Positions 1-9,633 of a stretch of DNA of 64,000 nt are shown here, piece by piece. Origin of the DNA: Schauerella aestuarii (lineage in GTDB: Bacteria > Pseudomonadota > Gammaproteobacteria > Burkholderiales > Burkholderiaceae_B); assembly GCF_009866805.1 (NCBI RefSeq), contig NZ_SIZW01000043.1:310001-374000 (forward strand), written 5' to 3'. How positions within the stretch are numbered: the first letter of the stretch is position 1; the number at the start of each line of letters is the position of its first letter. Both the position numbers and the translations under genes were made by a program. A model generated the notes under the pieces. The model was not told the DNA's origin. It did not search any database and was given only the letters and a program-made list of their open reading frames with translations.

Positions 1-146
1 TCGACTGGCGCCTGACGGACAAGGAAGTGGCCGATGTCGTGACGTTCGTGCGCAACAGCTGGGGCAATAACGCGGCCGCAGTATCGGCTTCGGACGTGGC
101 CAAGGTGCGCAAGGATGTGGGCGGCGCGCCACCTCCGCAACGCTAG
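1..146 (+). CDS. C-terminal end of a c-type cytochrome (5' truncated by window edge)
   Basis: An open frame read from base 3 runs in from the left edge and stops at TAG 144-146, giving 47 visible residues. The stretch LTDKEVADVVTFVRNSWG resembles the last helix of class I cytochrome c domains, such as the cytochrome subunits of membrane-bound alcohol or gluconate dehydrogenases. The CxxCH haem site and the Met ligand would lie outside the window, so the family call rests on this helix alone. The stop overlaps that of the convergent LysR gene by 4 bp. Identity as a cytochrome is likely; the exact enzyme cannot be told. Confidence 0.55.
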   Translation, partial: DWRLTDKEVADVVTFVRNSWGNNAAAVSASDVAKVRKDVGGAPPPQR

Positions 147-1147
147 ACTGAACCGGCGATGTGCGCGCGCAGCCATCGGTGCGCGGGATCGCGATGCACC
201 CGCTCATGCCAGAGCATCAGCATCTCGAACCCGGGCACCTCGATGGGCGGCTCGACGACCTGGAGTGCCGGGTTGTCGCGCACCAGCCGGGAGGGCACCA
301 TCGCCACAAGATCGGTGCTCTCCAGCACCGATCTGAGAAAGAGAAAGTGCGGCACCGACAATGCCACGCGGCGCGTCAGGCCGCGCTCGGACAGGGCCGT
401 GTCCGTCACGCCATGAAACCCGCCGCCGTCCGGCGACGCGATCACATGATCGAGCTTGCAGAACTGCGCCAGAGTGGGGCGGCGCTGCAGGCGTGGATGT
501 CCGACACGTCCGGCGAGCACGTAGCGCTCTTTGAACAGGGGCAAGCGGTGCAGATCGGGCGGTGCTTCGGCGCCAATCAGGAAAGCGAAATCGATCTCTC
601 CCTGCTCCGCCATCCGCCCCACCCGCGCGGGCGTGGTCTGAAGCACGGCGAGCCGCGTGCCGGGTGCCGATGTCCGCAAGCCCGCCAGCGCGGGCAACAG
701 CACGGTGAACTCGCTGTAGTCGAACGCGGCTGCGCGCCAGGTCTGTTGCGATAGCGCGGGATCGAAGGGCGTCGAGGGCGCCAGCGCTTGGTTGAGTGCT
801 GTCAGGGCGTGCTGCAGGGGTTCGCGAAGTTCGTCCGCGCGTGCCGTTGGCCGCATGCCGCGAGGGCCGGGCAGCAAGAGCGGGTCGCCAAACACATCCC
901 GCAGTCTTGCAAGTTGCAGACTCACCGTAGGTTGCGTCAGATGCAATCGCTCGGCCGCACGTGTGACGTTGTGCTCGATCAGCAACGCGTCGAGCGTGAC
1001 GAGAAGATTGAGGTCGAGTTGTCTCAGTGAGAAGGTTGCGGCACGAGAAGGGGTGTTAGAGGCATATACCGGGGCAGACGGGGCGGCAGCCGCGCGGGCG
1101 CCAGTCGACGCGCTTGACTTGGAATTGGCCATAGACATACCTGTCAT
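143..1147 (-). CDS. LysR-family transcriptional regulator
   Basis: A 334-residue protein of usual LysR length plus an Ala/Ser-rich N-terminal extension of about 38 residues. The winged helix-turn-helix covers roughly residues 41-100 (LRQLDLNLLVTLDALL, then LTQPTVSLQLARLRDVFG), followed by a periplasmic-binding-like effector domain to the C-terminus. It resembles the NodD/LinR-type branch. It is transcribed divergently from the quinone reductase at 1218, with about 70 bp between, the classic layout for a LysR regulator and its target; that link is inference. An 11-bp palindrome (ATTTC-A-GAAAT, 1146-1156) overlaps the start codon. The start could instead be Met4 or Met6, the latter having an AGG about 8 nt upstream. 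Confidence 0.85.
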   Translation of the reverse strand: MTGMSMANSKSSASTGARAAAAPSAPVYASNTPSRAATFSLRQLDLNLLVTLDALLIEHNVTRAAERLHLTQPTVSLQLARLRDVFGDPLLLPGPRGMRPTARADELREPLQHALTALNQALAPSTPFDPALSQQTWRAAAFDYSEFTVLLPALAGLRTSAPGTRLAVLQTTPARVGRMAEQGEIDFAFLIGAEAPPDLHRLPLFKERYVLAGRVGHPRLQRRPTLAQFCKLDHVIASPDGGGFHGVTDTALSERGLTRRVALSVPHFLFLRSVLESTDLVAMVPSRLVRDNPALQVVEPPIEVPGFEMLMLWHERVHRDPAHRWLRAHIAGSV

Positions 1148-1217
1148 TTCAGAAATTCATTTCCAATATAGCGCTGGCAATCCTATCGTGGGTGCACTTA
1201 TCGATGGAGTTGCCCTC

Positions 1218-2000
1218 ATGAACGTTCTTCTTGTCTATGCTCACCCCGAGCCTCGCTCCCTGAATGGCTCGCTCAAGGATTTCGCCACGCATCGCCTGCA
1301 GCGCGCAGGCCACACCGTTCAGGTTTCCGACCTGTATGCCATGAAATGGAATGCGGTGCTGGATGCGGGCGACAACACGGCCGCAGCGCCAGGCGCGCGC
1401 TTCGATGCATCGCAGGACTCGAAAGCGGCGTTTGAAGCCGGCACCCAAAGCGCGGATATTGCGCACGAGCAGGACAAGCTGCGCTGGGCCGATGTGGTCA
1501 TCATGCAGTTTCCGCTGTGGTGGTTTTCCATGCCGGCCATCCTCAAGGGCTGGATCGAACGGGTGTATGCGTGCGGCTTCGCTTACGGCGTTGGAGAACA
1601 CTCCGACAGCCATTGGGGCGACCGCTACGGCGAAGGCACCCTGGCCGGCAAGCGCGCCATGCTGGTCGTCACGACCGGAGGCTGGGATTCGCACTATGGA
1701 CCCCGTGGTATCAACGGGCCGATCGACGACCTCCTTTTCCCGATTCAGCACGGCGTGTTGTTCTACCCGGGTTTCGATGTGCTGCCGCCGCATGTGATCT
1801 ATCGCACCGGCAAGATCGACGAGGACGGATTCGAGCGGGTGAGCGAAGCGTTGGGCAAGCGTCTGGATACCCTGATGAGCACTGCGCCCATTCCGTTTCG
1901 CAAACAGAATGCCGGGGATTACACCATTCCCGCGTTGACGTTGCGCGCCGGACTGGCACCCGATCGTGCTGGGTTTGACATTCATCTGGCGCAAAACTGA
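1218..2000 (+). CDS. NAD(P)H dehydrogenase (quinone), flavodoxin-like fold
   Basis: A 260-residue FMN-dependent oxidoreductase of the NQO1/MdaB/KefF type. The N-terminus NVLLVYAHPEPRSLNGSL is the beta1-loop-alpha1 flavin phosphate site. Residues around 95-115 (FPLWWFSMPAILKGWIERV) form the second signature, and VVTTGG the third. Such enzymes make two-electron reductions of quinones or related electrophiles in the cytoplasm. The ATG at 1218 was chosen over upstream in-frame starts because GGAG lies at 1206-1209 and the flavodoxin fold begins there; the upstream part of the frame is antisense to the LysR gene. It is divergent from that LysR gene, which probably regulates it. Confidence 0.88.
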   Translation: MNVLLVYAHPEPRSLNGSLKDFATHRLQRAGHTVQVSDLYAMKWNAVLDAGDNTAAAPGARFDASQDSKAAFEAGTQSADIAHEQDKLRWADVVIMQFPLWWFSMPAILKGWIERVYACGFAYGVGEHSDSHWGDRYGEGTLAGKRAMLVVTTGGWDSHYGPRGINGPIDDLLFPIQHGVLFYPGFDVLPPHVIYRTGKIDEDGFERVSEALGKRLDTLMSTAPIPFRKQNAGDYTIPALTLRAGLAPDRAGFDIHLAQN

Positions 2001-2068
2001 CCGCCCGCGGGCCAGCGCGCCCTGCCATCTAGGGGTATCCTTTTCCCTCTTCGAAAAAGGCCGCCCAG

Positions 2069-4774
2069 ATGCAGGAATCGCTCGACTTCTCGCCCGCCGT
2101 TACCCTCGACGATCTGGCACGCCTGCCGGCCGCGTCCACCTGGGTATTGACGGTCAACAATCGTCTGGCGCGCCGGCTCACGCTGGATCTCGCCCAGCGT
2201 GCGCGGCGCGAACGTCAGGTGAGCGAATTGCCGCGCATTTTGCCGTTGTCGGCATGGCTGGTGGAAGCGGCGCAGGAGCTCAGTTTCGATCCGCAATGGC
2301 AGGTGGCACGCTTTCGCCTCGACGGTTTTGCCACGCAGTTGCTGTGGCGCGATGTGATTCGCGTCGCCGAAGCCGATCGCGTATTGCTCGATATGGGCCA
2401 AGCCGCCAAACTCGCCATCGACGCCGATATCCTGATGGACGAATGGGCGATCCATGTGCCGTCCGGCGCCGAGACGGATGAATATCGTGGCTTCGAGCGC
2501 TGGCGTGAAGCCTATCGCGCGCGGCTGCGCACGCTGGACGCGGAAGACGCGAATCGGGGTTATGCCGCAGTGCTGGATGCGGTATCGCAAGGCGCATTGG
2601 CGCTGCCCGAGCGCGTGGTGCTGGCGGGTTTTTCCGAAATATCGCCGCGTCTTGCGTGTCTCTTGGCTGCGCTGGAAAAGCGCGGCACGGCGTGGCTCCG
2701 GTTTGAAGACACGCTCGCGCAGCCTGCGCATCCGCAACGCTATTGCGCCGCCGATCATGGCGCCCAGTGGCGAGCGGCGGCGGCATGGGCCGCATATTGG
2801 CTCGACGCCGCGCCCGAAGGGCGGTACGCCATCGTGTCGACGCAACTCGATGCGGATGCGCCGTTTGCGCGTCGGGTACTCACGCAAGCGCTTGCCGACG
2901 AGAGCGGTGCGCCGCGCCACAGTTTCAACGTGGCTGTGGGGCGACCGCTCAATGAGTGGCCTGCCGTGCGGGCGGCATTGGCGTGGCTCAAGGCGTGGGC
3001 TGCGATGTTGCAGGCGGGCCATGCCGAGCCCGGCACGCTGGGCGCGGCCCTGCTTGCCGGGCACTGCGCCGGGGAGCGGCCGGAGATGGCGGCGCGTGCC
3101 TCGTGCGATGCCCAATGGCGGCGGCGCGCGCTTTCACGTATCGATCAGGCTCGCTGGCGTGCCGCGTTGGGCGGGCTGCCGCGATTGGCCGACGCGTGGG
3201 ACGCGTCGATCGTGGTATTCAATGCCGCACCGGCTAAGGCCGGCACCGATCGTTGGGGCAAGATCCTGCGCGAGGCCCTGACCGCGCTCGGTTTTCCGGG
3301 GGAGGCCTCGCCCGACTCCGTGTCCTTTCAGGTGGTCGGTGCGTTCAGCGATGTGCTGGATCAATATGCCGCGTTGTCTCCGGCCGCAGGCAATCTGGAT
3401 GCCGTGCATGCGGTGGGGCTGCTGGAGCAACTCACGTTGGCCACGGTGTTTCAGCCGCAACGCGATCCGCTGGCGCGCTTGGACGTGCTCGGCATGCTCG
3501 AAGCCGAAGGTGGGCACTGGGATGGCGTGTGGGTACTGGGGCTCACCGATGACGTGTTGCCGGCCTCGCCCAAGCCCAATCCGCTCTTGCCGCTGGCCGT
3601 TTTGCGCCAGGCGGGCACACCGCGCGCCACGCCTGAGCGTGAGCGCTTGTGGGCCGAAGGCATGTTCAACGCGCTATGTCGCTGTGCACCTACCGTGATC
3701 GCCAGCTATCCGGCAGTGGAGGGCGAGCGCGAGTTGCGGCCGTCGCCGTTGATCGCGGGCTTGCCTGATGCCGCCGATGACTTGCAAGCGGTTTTGAACG
3801 CCGGGGTTGCGCCCGTTGTTGCACCAATGGCCTTAGCCTCGATCCAGGACGATCAAGGCCCGCCGCTCACCCGCGACACACCCACGCGCGGCGGTCTGGA
3901 TGTACTGGAAGCGCAAGCCCGCAATCCGCAGTGGGCGTTCGTGCGCCATCGTTTGGGCGGTCGGGCCTTGCTGCCGTACGGCGATGCGGCAAGCGTCAAT
4001 GTGCGCGGGCAGTTCCTGCACAAGGCGCTTGAAGTGGTGTGGAGCATGGTGCTCGATCAGGACCGCTTGCATGAGGCGATCGGTGACGACACCTTGTCGG
4101 CCGTGATCGAGCAGGCCGTCGCAGCCGCTGCGGATAGCGAGCTTGTGGCCTATCCGCCGGCGCTGCGCGAGCTCGAGTGCGCACGTGGTGCGCGCGTATT
4201 GGCGGCTTGGTTCGATGTCGAGGCGCAGCGTGAGCCGTTTACGATCGGTGAGGTCGAGCAATTGATCGAGTGGCGCCGCGGGCTGTTGTCGCTCTCGGTA
4301 CGGCTCGATCGCCGCGATCGATTGGCCGATGGACGCAGCCTGATCGTCGATTACAAAACCGGCATGGCGCCGCTGCGTCCCCAGTCCGATTGGTCGCGCG
4401 CGCGGCCGGTCAATCTGCAATTACCGTTTTACGCCGCAGTGCTGGCTGATGGCGAAGCGGTGAATGCCGACGATGTGGCGGGCTTGATCCTGGCGCAGAT
4501 CCACGCGCGCCGCATCGCGGTGCAGGGCTTGGCCGATACCGACCTGGGGATTGAAGGCGTGCCCACGCCGGGCGAAACGGAAGCGTTCGCAGGCATGACC
4601 TGGGCAGCTATTCTGGCGCGTTGGCGTGACGCCATTCATGCGCTGGCCGATGAATACGCGGCCGGGCATGCGCCCAACATCGTCTTGCGACCCGACGACC
4701 TGCTGTATTGCGACGCGCTACCGTTTCTGCGCCTCGCCCTGGATGATGACGACCACGAGGAGCACGTAGCGTGA
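2069..4774 (+). CDS. AddB-like DNA repair protein with C-terminal PD-(D/E)XK nuclease
   Basis: A 901-residue protein whose N-terminus (STWVLTVNNRLARRLTLDLA) resembles the degenerate helicase half of AddB/RexB proteins and has no Walker A motif. The C-terminal nuclease is marked by RLDRRDRLADG, then LIVDYKTG (catalytic Asp and Lys near residues 760-762) and NLQLPFYAAVL, the RecB-family QhxxY-like motif. I do not see the CxxCxxxxxC pattern of the AddB iron-sulfur nuclease. Its TGA overlaps the GTG of the next gene (GTGA at 4771), so the two are translationally coupled. They probably form a two-subunit helicase-nuclease that processes double-strand breaks for RecA. The family match is recalled, not searched. 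Confidence 0.8.
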   Translation: MQESLDFSPAVTLDDLARLPAASTWVLTVNNRLARRLTLDLAQRARRERQVSELPRILPLSAWLVEAAQELSFDPQWQVARFRLDGFATQLLWRDVIRVAEADRVLLDMGQAAKLAIDADILMDEWAIHVPSGAETDEYRGFERWREAYRARLRTLDAEDANRGYAAVLDAVSQGALALPERVVLAGFSEISPRLACLLAALEKRGTAWLRFEDTLAQPAHPQRYCAADHGAQWRAAAAWAAYWLDAAPEGRYAIVSTQLDADAPFARRVLTQALADESGAPRHSFNVAVGRPLNEWPAVRAALAWLKAWAAMLQAGHAEPGTLGAALLAGHCAGERPEMAARASCDAQWRRRALSRIDQARWRAALGGLPRLADAWDASIVVFNAAPAKAGTDRWGKILREALTALGFPGEASPDSVSFQVVGAFSDVLDQYAALSPAAGNLDAVHAVGLLEQLTLATVFQPQRDPLARLDVLGMLEAEGGHWDGVWVLGLTDDVLPASPKPNPLLPLAVLRQAGTPRATPERERLWAEGMFNALCRCAPTVIASYPAVEGERELRPSPLIAGLPDAADDLQAVLNAGVAPVVAPMALASIQDDQGPPLTRDTPTRGGLDVLEAQARNPQWAFVRHRLGGRALLPYGDAASVNVRGQFLHKALEVVWSMVLDQDRLHEAIGDDTLSAVIEQAVAAAADSELVAYPPALRELECARGARVLAAWFDVEAQREPFTIGEVEQLIEWRRGLLSLSVRLDRRDRLADGRSLIVDYKTGMAPLRPQSDWSRARPVNLQLPFYAAVLADGEAVNADDVAGLILAQIHARRIAVQGLADTDLGIEGVPTPGETEAFAGMTWAAILARWRDAIHALADEYAAGHAPNIVLRPDDLLYCDALPFLRLALDDDDHEEHVA

Positions 4775-7700
4775 GCGAGAGCCTTTACCCCCTTGAAGGC
4801 GACGGCGCCTCGCAACCGCCCGCAGAGCGGTTGCCGCAGGATCATGCCGCGCGTCTGGCGGCACTCGATCCTTCCGGGTCGTTTCTCGTGCAAGCACCGG
4901 CCGGGTCCGGCAAGACCGAGCTGCTCACCGACCGCATTCTGGCGTTGCTGCCTACCGTGACGCGGCCTGAAGAAATCGTGGCGATCACCTTCACGCGCAA
5001 GGCGGCTTCCGAGATGCACGCGCGCGTCCTGCACAAGCTTCAGCAGGCGCACAGCGGCCCCGAGCCCGACAGTGGCAACGCACGACGCAGCTGGCTGCTG
5101 GCGCGTGCCGCGTTGGCACACGATGCCGAGCAAGGCTGGCGTTTGCTGGATCACCCGGCTCGGCTCTCGATACGCACCATCGACTCGTTCTGCGCCGGCC
5201 TCATTCGCGCCATGCCGTGGTTGTCGGCGCTGGGCGGCATGCCCGCGATTGTGGATGATGCGCGCGAGCACTTTGCCGCTGCGGCCGATGCCACGCTGGC
5301 CTTGGCCGACGACTTCGAGGCCGTGCGCACGTTGCTCGCACACCTGGATGTGGACGTCGCCGCCGCGCGCGATGCCATTGCCGGCATGTTGGGTCAACGC
5401 GACCAATGGCTACCGCTCCTGGCCCATGCCGAAGATCGCGATGCCGTCGAAGCGGCCTTGGCTGAGGCGGTCGAAGAAGACATCGCTCGCGTCTACGACG
5501 CCATGCCGACAGGGTGGGCGCAGTCGTTGAGCGGCCCGGCCCGCATGGCTGCCGCAGCGCTCGATGCGCTGGGCGACCCTGCCCACAAATTGGCGTCATT
5601 GCGCGATTGGGAACATGACCTTCCTGCCGACGCCGCAGCATTGCCGATGTGGACGGCCGTGGCCGATCTGCTGCTCACCGCGCAAGGCGGCTTGCGTAGC
5701 CCCAAAGGCGTGAACAAGAACCTGGGTTTTCCCGCCGGCAGCGCGCACAAAACGCCTTTTACGCAATGGCTGGAAGACGCTGCGGGCAGTCCGCACGCGT
5801 CACGCTGGGTGCCGCTATTGGCCGGCGTGCGGCATGTGCCGCCGCCGTTTCTTTCGGATGCGCAGTGGGAAGTGCTCTCGGCTCAGATGATGGCGCTGCG
5901 CATCGCCGTGGCCCAACTGCGTATGCGCTTCGCCGAAACGGGCGAGGTCGACTTTATCGAGATCGCCCAACGCGCAGCCATGGCATTGGGCAGCGCGGAT
6001 GAGCCGGGCGAACTGCTGCTCAAACTCGATGCGACCATCCGCCATTTGCTGATCGACGAATTTCAAGATACCAGTCAAACGCAGATCGACCTGCTCGCCA
6101 CGCTCACTTCGGGCTGGCAGGAACACGACGGCCGCACATTATTTCTGGTGGGCGATCCGATGCAGTCCATCTATCGCTTTCGTAAAGCGGAAGTCGGTCT
6201 CTTTCTGAAAGTGCGCGATAAAGGGCTGGGCTTGTTGGAACCGAAGTTTCTGCAGCTCACCGACAACTTCCGTTCGCAGGCCGGTATCGTCGATTGGGTC
6301 AACCGCAATTTCCACGGCATCATGCCGGCGCGTGACGACGCGCCCAGTGGCGCCATTGCCTATGCCAAGTCGACGCCGTTTCATGCGGCGCTCGAAGGCG
6401 ATGCCGTGTCGTTTGCCGCTGCGTGGAGCGGCGAAGATGCCGTGCTCACCGAGCGTCAGGCGCAAGCGCATGTGATCGACATCATCGACCGTACGCGTGC
6501 GCAGTACGGGAGCGATCATCGTATTGCGATCCTGGTGCGCGCGCGCGGCCATCTGGGCGGATTGGCGCGTGCCCTGACCGCGCGGGGCATTCGCAGCCGC
6601 GCCGTCGATCTGGTGCAATTGAACGCGCGTCCCGCTGTGGCCGATTTGATCCAGCTGATGCGGGCGCAAGCGCATCCGGGCGACCGCATGGCGTGGCTGT
6701 CGGTGCTGCGCGCGCCGTGGTGCGGGCTCACGCTCAATAGTCTGGAGGCGTTGTTTGGCGAGGATCACAACACCCCGATCCCGGCATTGATCGCGGCGGC
6801 CTTGAAAGGCGATGGTCTCGACAGTCCCGCTCAACGGGTGCTCACCGCACCGGAGTTCGCCCGTCTGAATCGCGTGGCGCATATCCTGCTCGATGACGAC
6901 AACGCCTCGGGCGCGTTACCGATGGCCGCCGCATTGCAGCGTACGTGGCAACGTTTGGGCGGGGCCGCGCTGTATGGGGGTGGCGCCGCCGAGCACGACG
7001 TCGAGAGCCTGTTGATGCTCATCGAGCGGCTGGCACCGCATGGCGGACTGGATGCCGAGCGGCTCGACGCGGCTGTTCAGCGGCTGTACGCCAATCCCGA
7101 TCCCGCCGAGTCCGACGTGGTCGACATCATGACCATGCACAAATCCAAAGGTTTGCAGTTCGATACCGTGGTGCTGTACGGCCTGCACCGCGCGCCGCGC
7201 TCGGATCAGTCGCCGCTCGTGCGTATCGAACAAAGCGGGGGCAGGGTGCTCTTCGGCCCCATCAAGGCGCGCGCCGATCAGGAAGCCGATCCCATCTCAC
7301 GCTATCTGGCCATGCGCGAGAAGCAACGCGCCGAGTACGAAACCGATCGCTTGCTTTACGTGGCGGCGACCCGAGCGAAACAACGTCTTCATCTGATCGC
7401 ACACGTATCGCTGGACAATGCCAGCGGTGCGCCCAAAGCGCCGGCGGCCAGCAGTTTGCTCGCGCGGCTTTGGCCCAGCCTGCAGTGCGAAGCGCCGCCC
7501 GCCAATGGCGACGCCCCGCAAGCCGGCGAGGTGGTCGATCTGGTGGCCCCGCCCGGGCAACCTCTTTCGCGCATCGATGATGCCGCTGTTGCTATGCTGG
7601 CCACGCAGGACGACACCCGCAATCGCTGGCGCGAGCAGCGCGCGCCCTTGCGTTACGCGGGCGGCGATCGCTCCGCCTGGCGCACCGAATCCACGTTCGA

Positions 7701-8196
7701 TGCCGCCATCGGCACGCTGGCCCACGCCTGGCTTGCCCGCATCGGACAAGACGGCATGGACCGCTGGCCCGCCGCTACGCTCGCAAGCTATGGCAATCAA
7801 CTCGAACGCCAGCTGACGCGTGCCGGTGTACCGGCCGCGCACGCCGAGGCGTCCGCACAAGCGGTCTTGGAAACCCTGCTCGCCACGGTGAGTCACGAAC
7901 GTGGCCGCTGGCTGCTCTCGCAAGCCGGTGCCCGCCGGGAGTGGCCGCTGATCGATGCCGCCGGTAAGGTCTCGGTGATCGATCTGGCGCTGAGTACGGA
8001 AGCAGGATGGCTGATCGTGGATTACAAAACCGGCCGTCAGCATCCCGGCGAAAGCGAAGCGGCGTTTGCCGACAGGATGAGGGCCCGACACGGCGATCAA
8101 CTGGCGCGGTACTGCGCGCAAGTGACCGCGCTGGATGGCCGCCCGGCGCGAGCCGCGCTGTATTTTCCGCGGGCAGGGGCGTGGATCGACGTGTAA
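4771..8196 (+). CDS. UvrD/RecB-type helicase-nuclease (AddA-like subunit)
   Basis: A 1141-residue superfamily 1 helicase with a nuclease tail. Visible motifs: Walker A QAPAGSGKTELL (residues 41-52), motif Ia AITFTRKAASEM, Walker B LLIDEFQDTSQTQ (about 426), motif IV-like LTDNFRSQ, motif V IMTMHKSKGLQFDTVVL, motif VI LLYVAATRAKQRLHL, and a C-terminal nuclease core WLIVDYKTGRQHPGE near residue 1083. It is the motor and one nuclease of an AddAB-like end-resection complex together with the upstream gene, with which it shares 4 nt. GTG is the start. Length and domain order match exonuclease V beta/AddA proteins. Confidence 0.88.
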   Translation: MSESLYPLEGDGASQPPAERLPQDHAARLAALDPSGSFLVQAPAGSGKTELLTDRILALLPTVTRPEEIVAITFTRKAASEMHARVLHKLQQAHSGPEPDSGNARRSWLLARAALAHDAEQGWRLLDHPARLSIRTIDSFCAGLIRAMPWLSALGGMPAIVDDAREHFAAAADATLALADDFEAVRTLLAHLDVDVAAARDAIAGMLGQRDQWLPLLAHAEDRDAVEAALAEAVEEDIARVYDAMPTGWAQSLSGPARMAAAALDALGDPAHKLASLRDWEHDLPADAAALPMWTAVADLLLTAQGGLRSPKGVNKNLGFPAGSAHKTPFTQWLEDAAGSPHASRWVPLLAGVRHVPPPFLSDAQWEVLSAQMMALRIAVAQLRMRFAETGEVDFIEIAQRAAMALGSADEPGELLLKLDATIRHLLIDEFQDTSQTQIDLLATLTSGWQEHDGRTLFLVGDPMQSIYRFRKAEVGLFLKVRDKGLGLLEPKFLQLTDNFRSQAGIVDWVNRNFHGIMPARDDAPSGAIAYAKSTPFHAALEGDAVSFAAAWSGEDAVLTERQAQAHVIDIIDRTRAQYGSDHRIAILVRARGHLGGLARALTARGIRSRAVDLVQLNARPAVADLIQLMRAQAHPGDRMAWLSVLRAPWCGLTLNSLEALFGEDHNTPIPALIAAALKGDGLDSPAQRVLTAPEFARLNRVAHILLDDDNASGALPMAAALQRTWQRLGGAALYGGGAAEHDVESLLMLIERLAPHGGLDAERLDAAVQRLYANPDPAESDVVDIMTMHKSKGLQFDTVVLYGLHRAPRSDQSPLVRIEQSGGRVLFGPIKARADQEADPISRYLAMREKQRAEYETDRLLYVAATRAKQRLHLIAHVSLDNASGAPKAPAASSLLARLWPSLQCEAPPANGDAPQAGEVVDLVAPPGQPLSRIDDAAVAMLATQDDTRNRWREQRAPLRYAGGDRSAWRTESTFDAAIGTLAHAWLARIGQDGMDRWPAATLASYGNQLERQLTRAGVPAAHAEASAQAVLETLLATVSHERGRWLLSQAGARREWPLIDAAGKVSVIDLALSTEAGWLIVDYKTGRQHPGESEAAFADRMRARHGDQLARYCAQVTALDGRPARAALYFPRAGAWIDV

Positions 8197-8254
8197 TTTT
8201 TTTGGCTTGGTGCAGAATCCAATCGACTCCATAAATATCGGGTAGAAGTCTAGA

Positions 8255-9418
8255 CTAGATCGGCCAGTCTTTCGGAAGCCCCAGAATATCGCCGAGATTT
8301 TCCCCTTCGATCCAGCTTACTTTCCCATCGCTCGGAATTGCGTGAGGAAATCTCTTTAGGTCGTCAGGTAGTCTATGCAACGCCCATGGATTGAAGTAGA
8401 TCGTTTGGCTGCGGCGTCCAATCGTGTATGGGCTTAAGTCGTCGAACAACCAAACGCCGCTGATTCGCGTAAATGTAGGGCCACTTTCACTCGTCCAGAC
8501 CCCATTCGATGCTCGCGTAAATCCGTGCTGTTCTGAGTTGTCACCTGAAGAAAACTGGAATTTTTCCTCGCCGTATAGCGCTTGCATCTCGTCGATTCGA
8601 TCAAGTCGAAAACTAGAGACATTCACTGCAACTAAGAGCGGAAGATCTAGCTTTCCATACTTGTTGCCTTTGTATTTCACCGCTTTTTTAATCGGGCCGT
8701 GGCGGTTGACTACGCCGCCACCTTGGTCGAGCACGCCGATTAGCACGCTCGACTTTCCGCGCAGATGTTTTGACACAGGTAGTGCACGGAAGGTGACGTG
8801 CCAGTCTTCGTGCGTCCAACGAAACGTCGGAGCATGCATCAGTCCATGCGCATTGGCATTAAGCAGGACTTCGTCTGCATCAAGAGAGTCCAGCCAAGAA
8901 AGAATCTGCTTTCTTAAGCGGGCGGCCTTTGGTTGTGTTTTTGGCTTGCCGTTCGATTCCACGCCAATCACAAAGTTGGGATGGCTGCTTTGCGAAAGCG
9001 TGTCCAGTGTTGCTCCAATAATTGCTTCGGCGGACTTGTCGACGGTACCGATTTGTTCTGACGCTAGGACAGCTTCCAAATAGAAGCTGCTGCCATCCGC
9101 CGCCTTTACAAGGAAGTCAGGTCTCGCGTTTGATCCGTTTTCTAGTACAGGATGTGCAGTGAGCTGATATCCACTTCTCCGCAGTATCGAGTAAAGAAGA
9201 AGTTCGAAAATGGCCGACTGAAAAAGGGTGTCGTCTCCAGATTGGACTCGAGATACCAGTTCGTCTTGCTCGGTTGAAGGATAGCTGTCCAAAAGTTGCG
9301 CGAGGAATTTTCGAGTTTTCTCCATTTCGACTCGAGCTGAGCGATTCAGGAAGTCGAAGTCATTCTCGCGATTTTTTTTTGGCGTTCCGTCGGTGCGGAT
9401 GAAGTGGTCAAAAAGCAT
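8255..9418 (-). CDS. Orphan protein with possible PD-(D/E)XK-like core in a low-GC insert
   Basis: A 387-residue protein I do not recognise. The start is placed at ATG 9418; an upstream in-frame GTG at 9439 has no ribosome binding site. After an alpha-helical N-terminus, residues 67-117 read as a candidate restriction-endonuclease-like core: helix FQSAIFELLLYSILRRSGY (Glu72), a strand with RPDFLV (Asp101), a turn AADGSS, then FYLEAV (Glu115). The usual final Lys is Val, so nuclease activity is uncertain. The C-terminal half has LLVAVNV and FNPWALHRLP patches of unknown role. Codon use is clearly poorer in G+C than the flanking addA-like gene and dnaX, suggesting horizontal acquisition. No partner gene, transposase or integrase is adjacent. 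It could be a stand-alone defence or repair factor, but that is speculation. Confidence 0.7.
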   Translation of the reverse strand: MLFDHFIRTDGTPKKNRENDFDFLNRSARVEMEKTRKFLAQLLDSYPSTEQDELVSRVQSGDDTLFQSAIFELLLYSILRRSGYQLTAHPVLENGSNARPDFLVKAADGSSFYLEAVLASEQIGTVDKSAEAIIGATLDTLSQSSHPNFVIGVESNGKPKTQPKAARLRKQILSWLDSLDADEVLLNANAHGLMHAPTFRWTHEDWHVTFRALPVSKHLRGKSSVLIGVLDQGGGVVNRHGPIKKAVKYKGNKYGKLDLPLLVAVNVSSFRLDRIDEMQALYGEEKFQFSSGDNSEQHGFTRASNGVWTSESGPTFTRISGVWLFDDLSPYTIGRRSQTIYFNPWALHRLPDDLKRFPHAIPSDGKVSWIEGENLGDILGLPKDWPI

Positions 9419-9633
9419 CGATATTTCTTTAGTTGTCACTGGAGGGAGATGGAACAGAAATACTTGAGTCTCCTTTTCATAGCTGCATGTTAGATATTGG
9501 TTCCATACCCGAGATTCCCTCCGAGATGCACTTTTGCAATGTCAATTGGTCAGACATTACCTCCAATGCGTTCGCTGCTATGCCTGTATTGATGCCGGAA
9601 GGAGTGGTGAAAGCAGCCCTCGCGCCGCTCTGT
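9419..9633. other. Low-GC non-coding stretch between the orphan gene and ffs
   Basis: About 215 bp with no convincing gene; a 67-codon frame here lacks a ribosome binding site and protein-like composition. GGAGGGA (9441-9447) and TCCCTCC (9515-9521) are an inverted pair about 70 bp apart, of unknown meaning. The stretch must hold the promoter of the leftward orphan gene and, at its right end, that of ffs. Confidence 0.4.
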
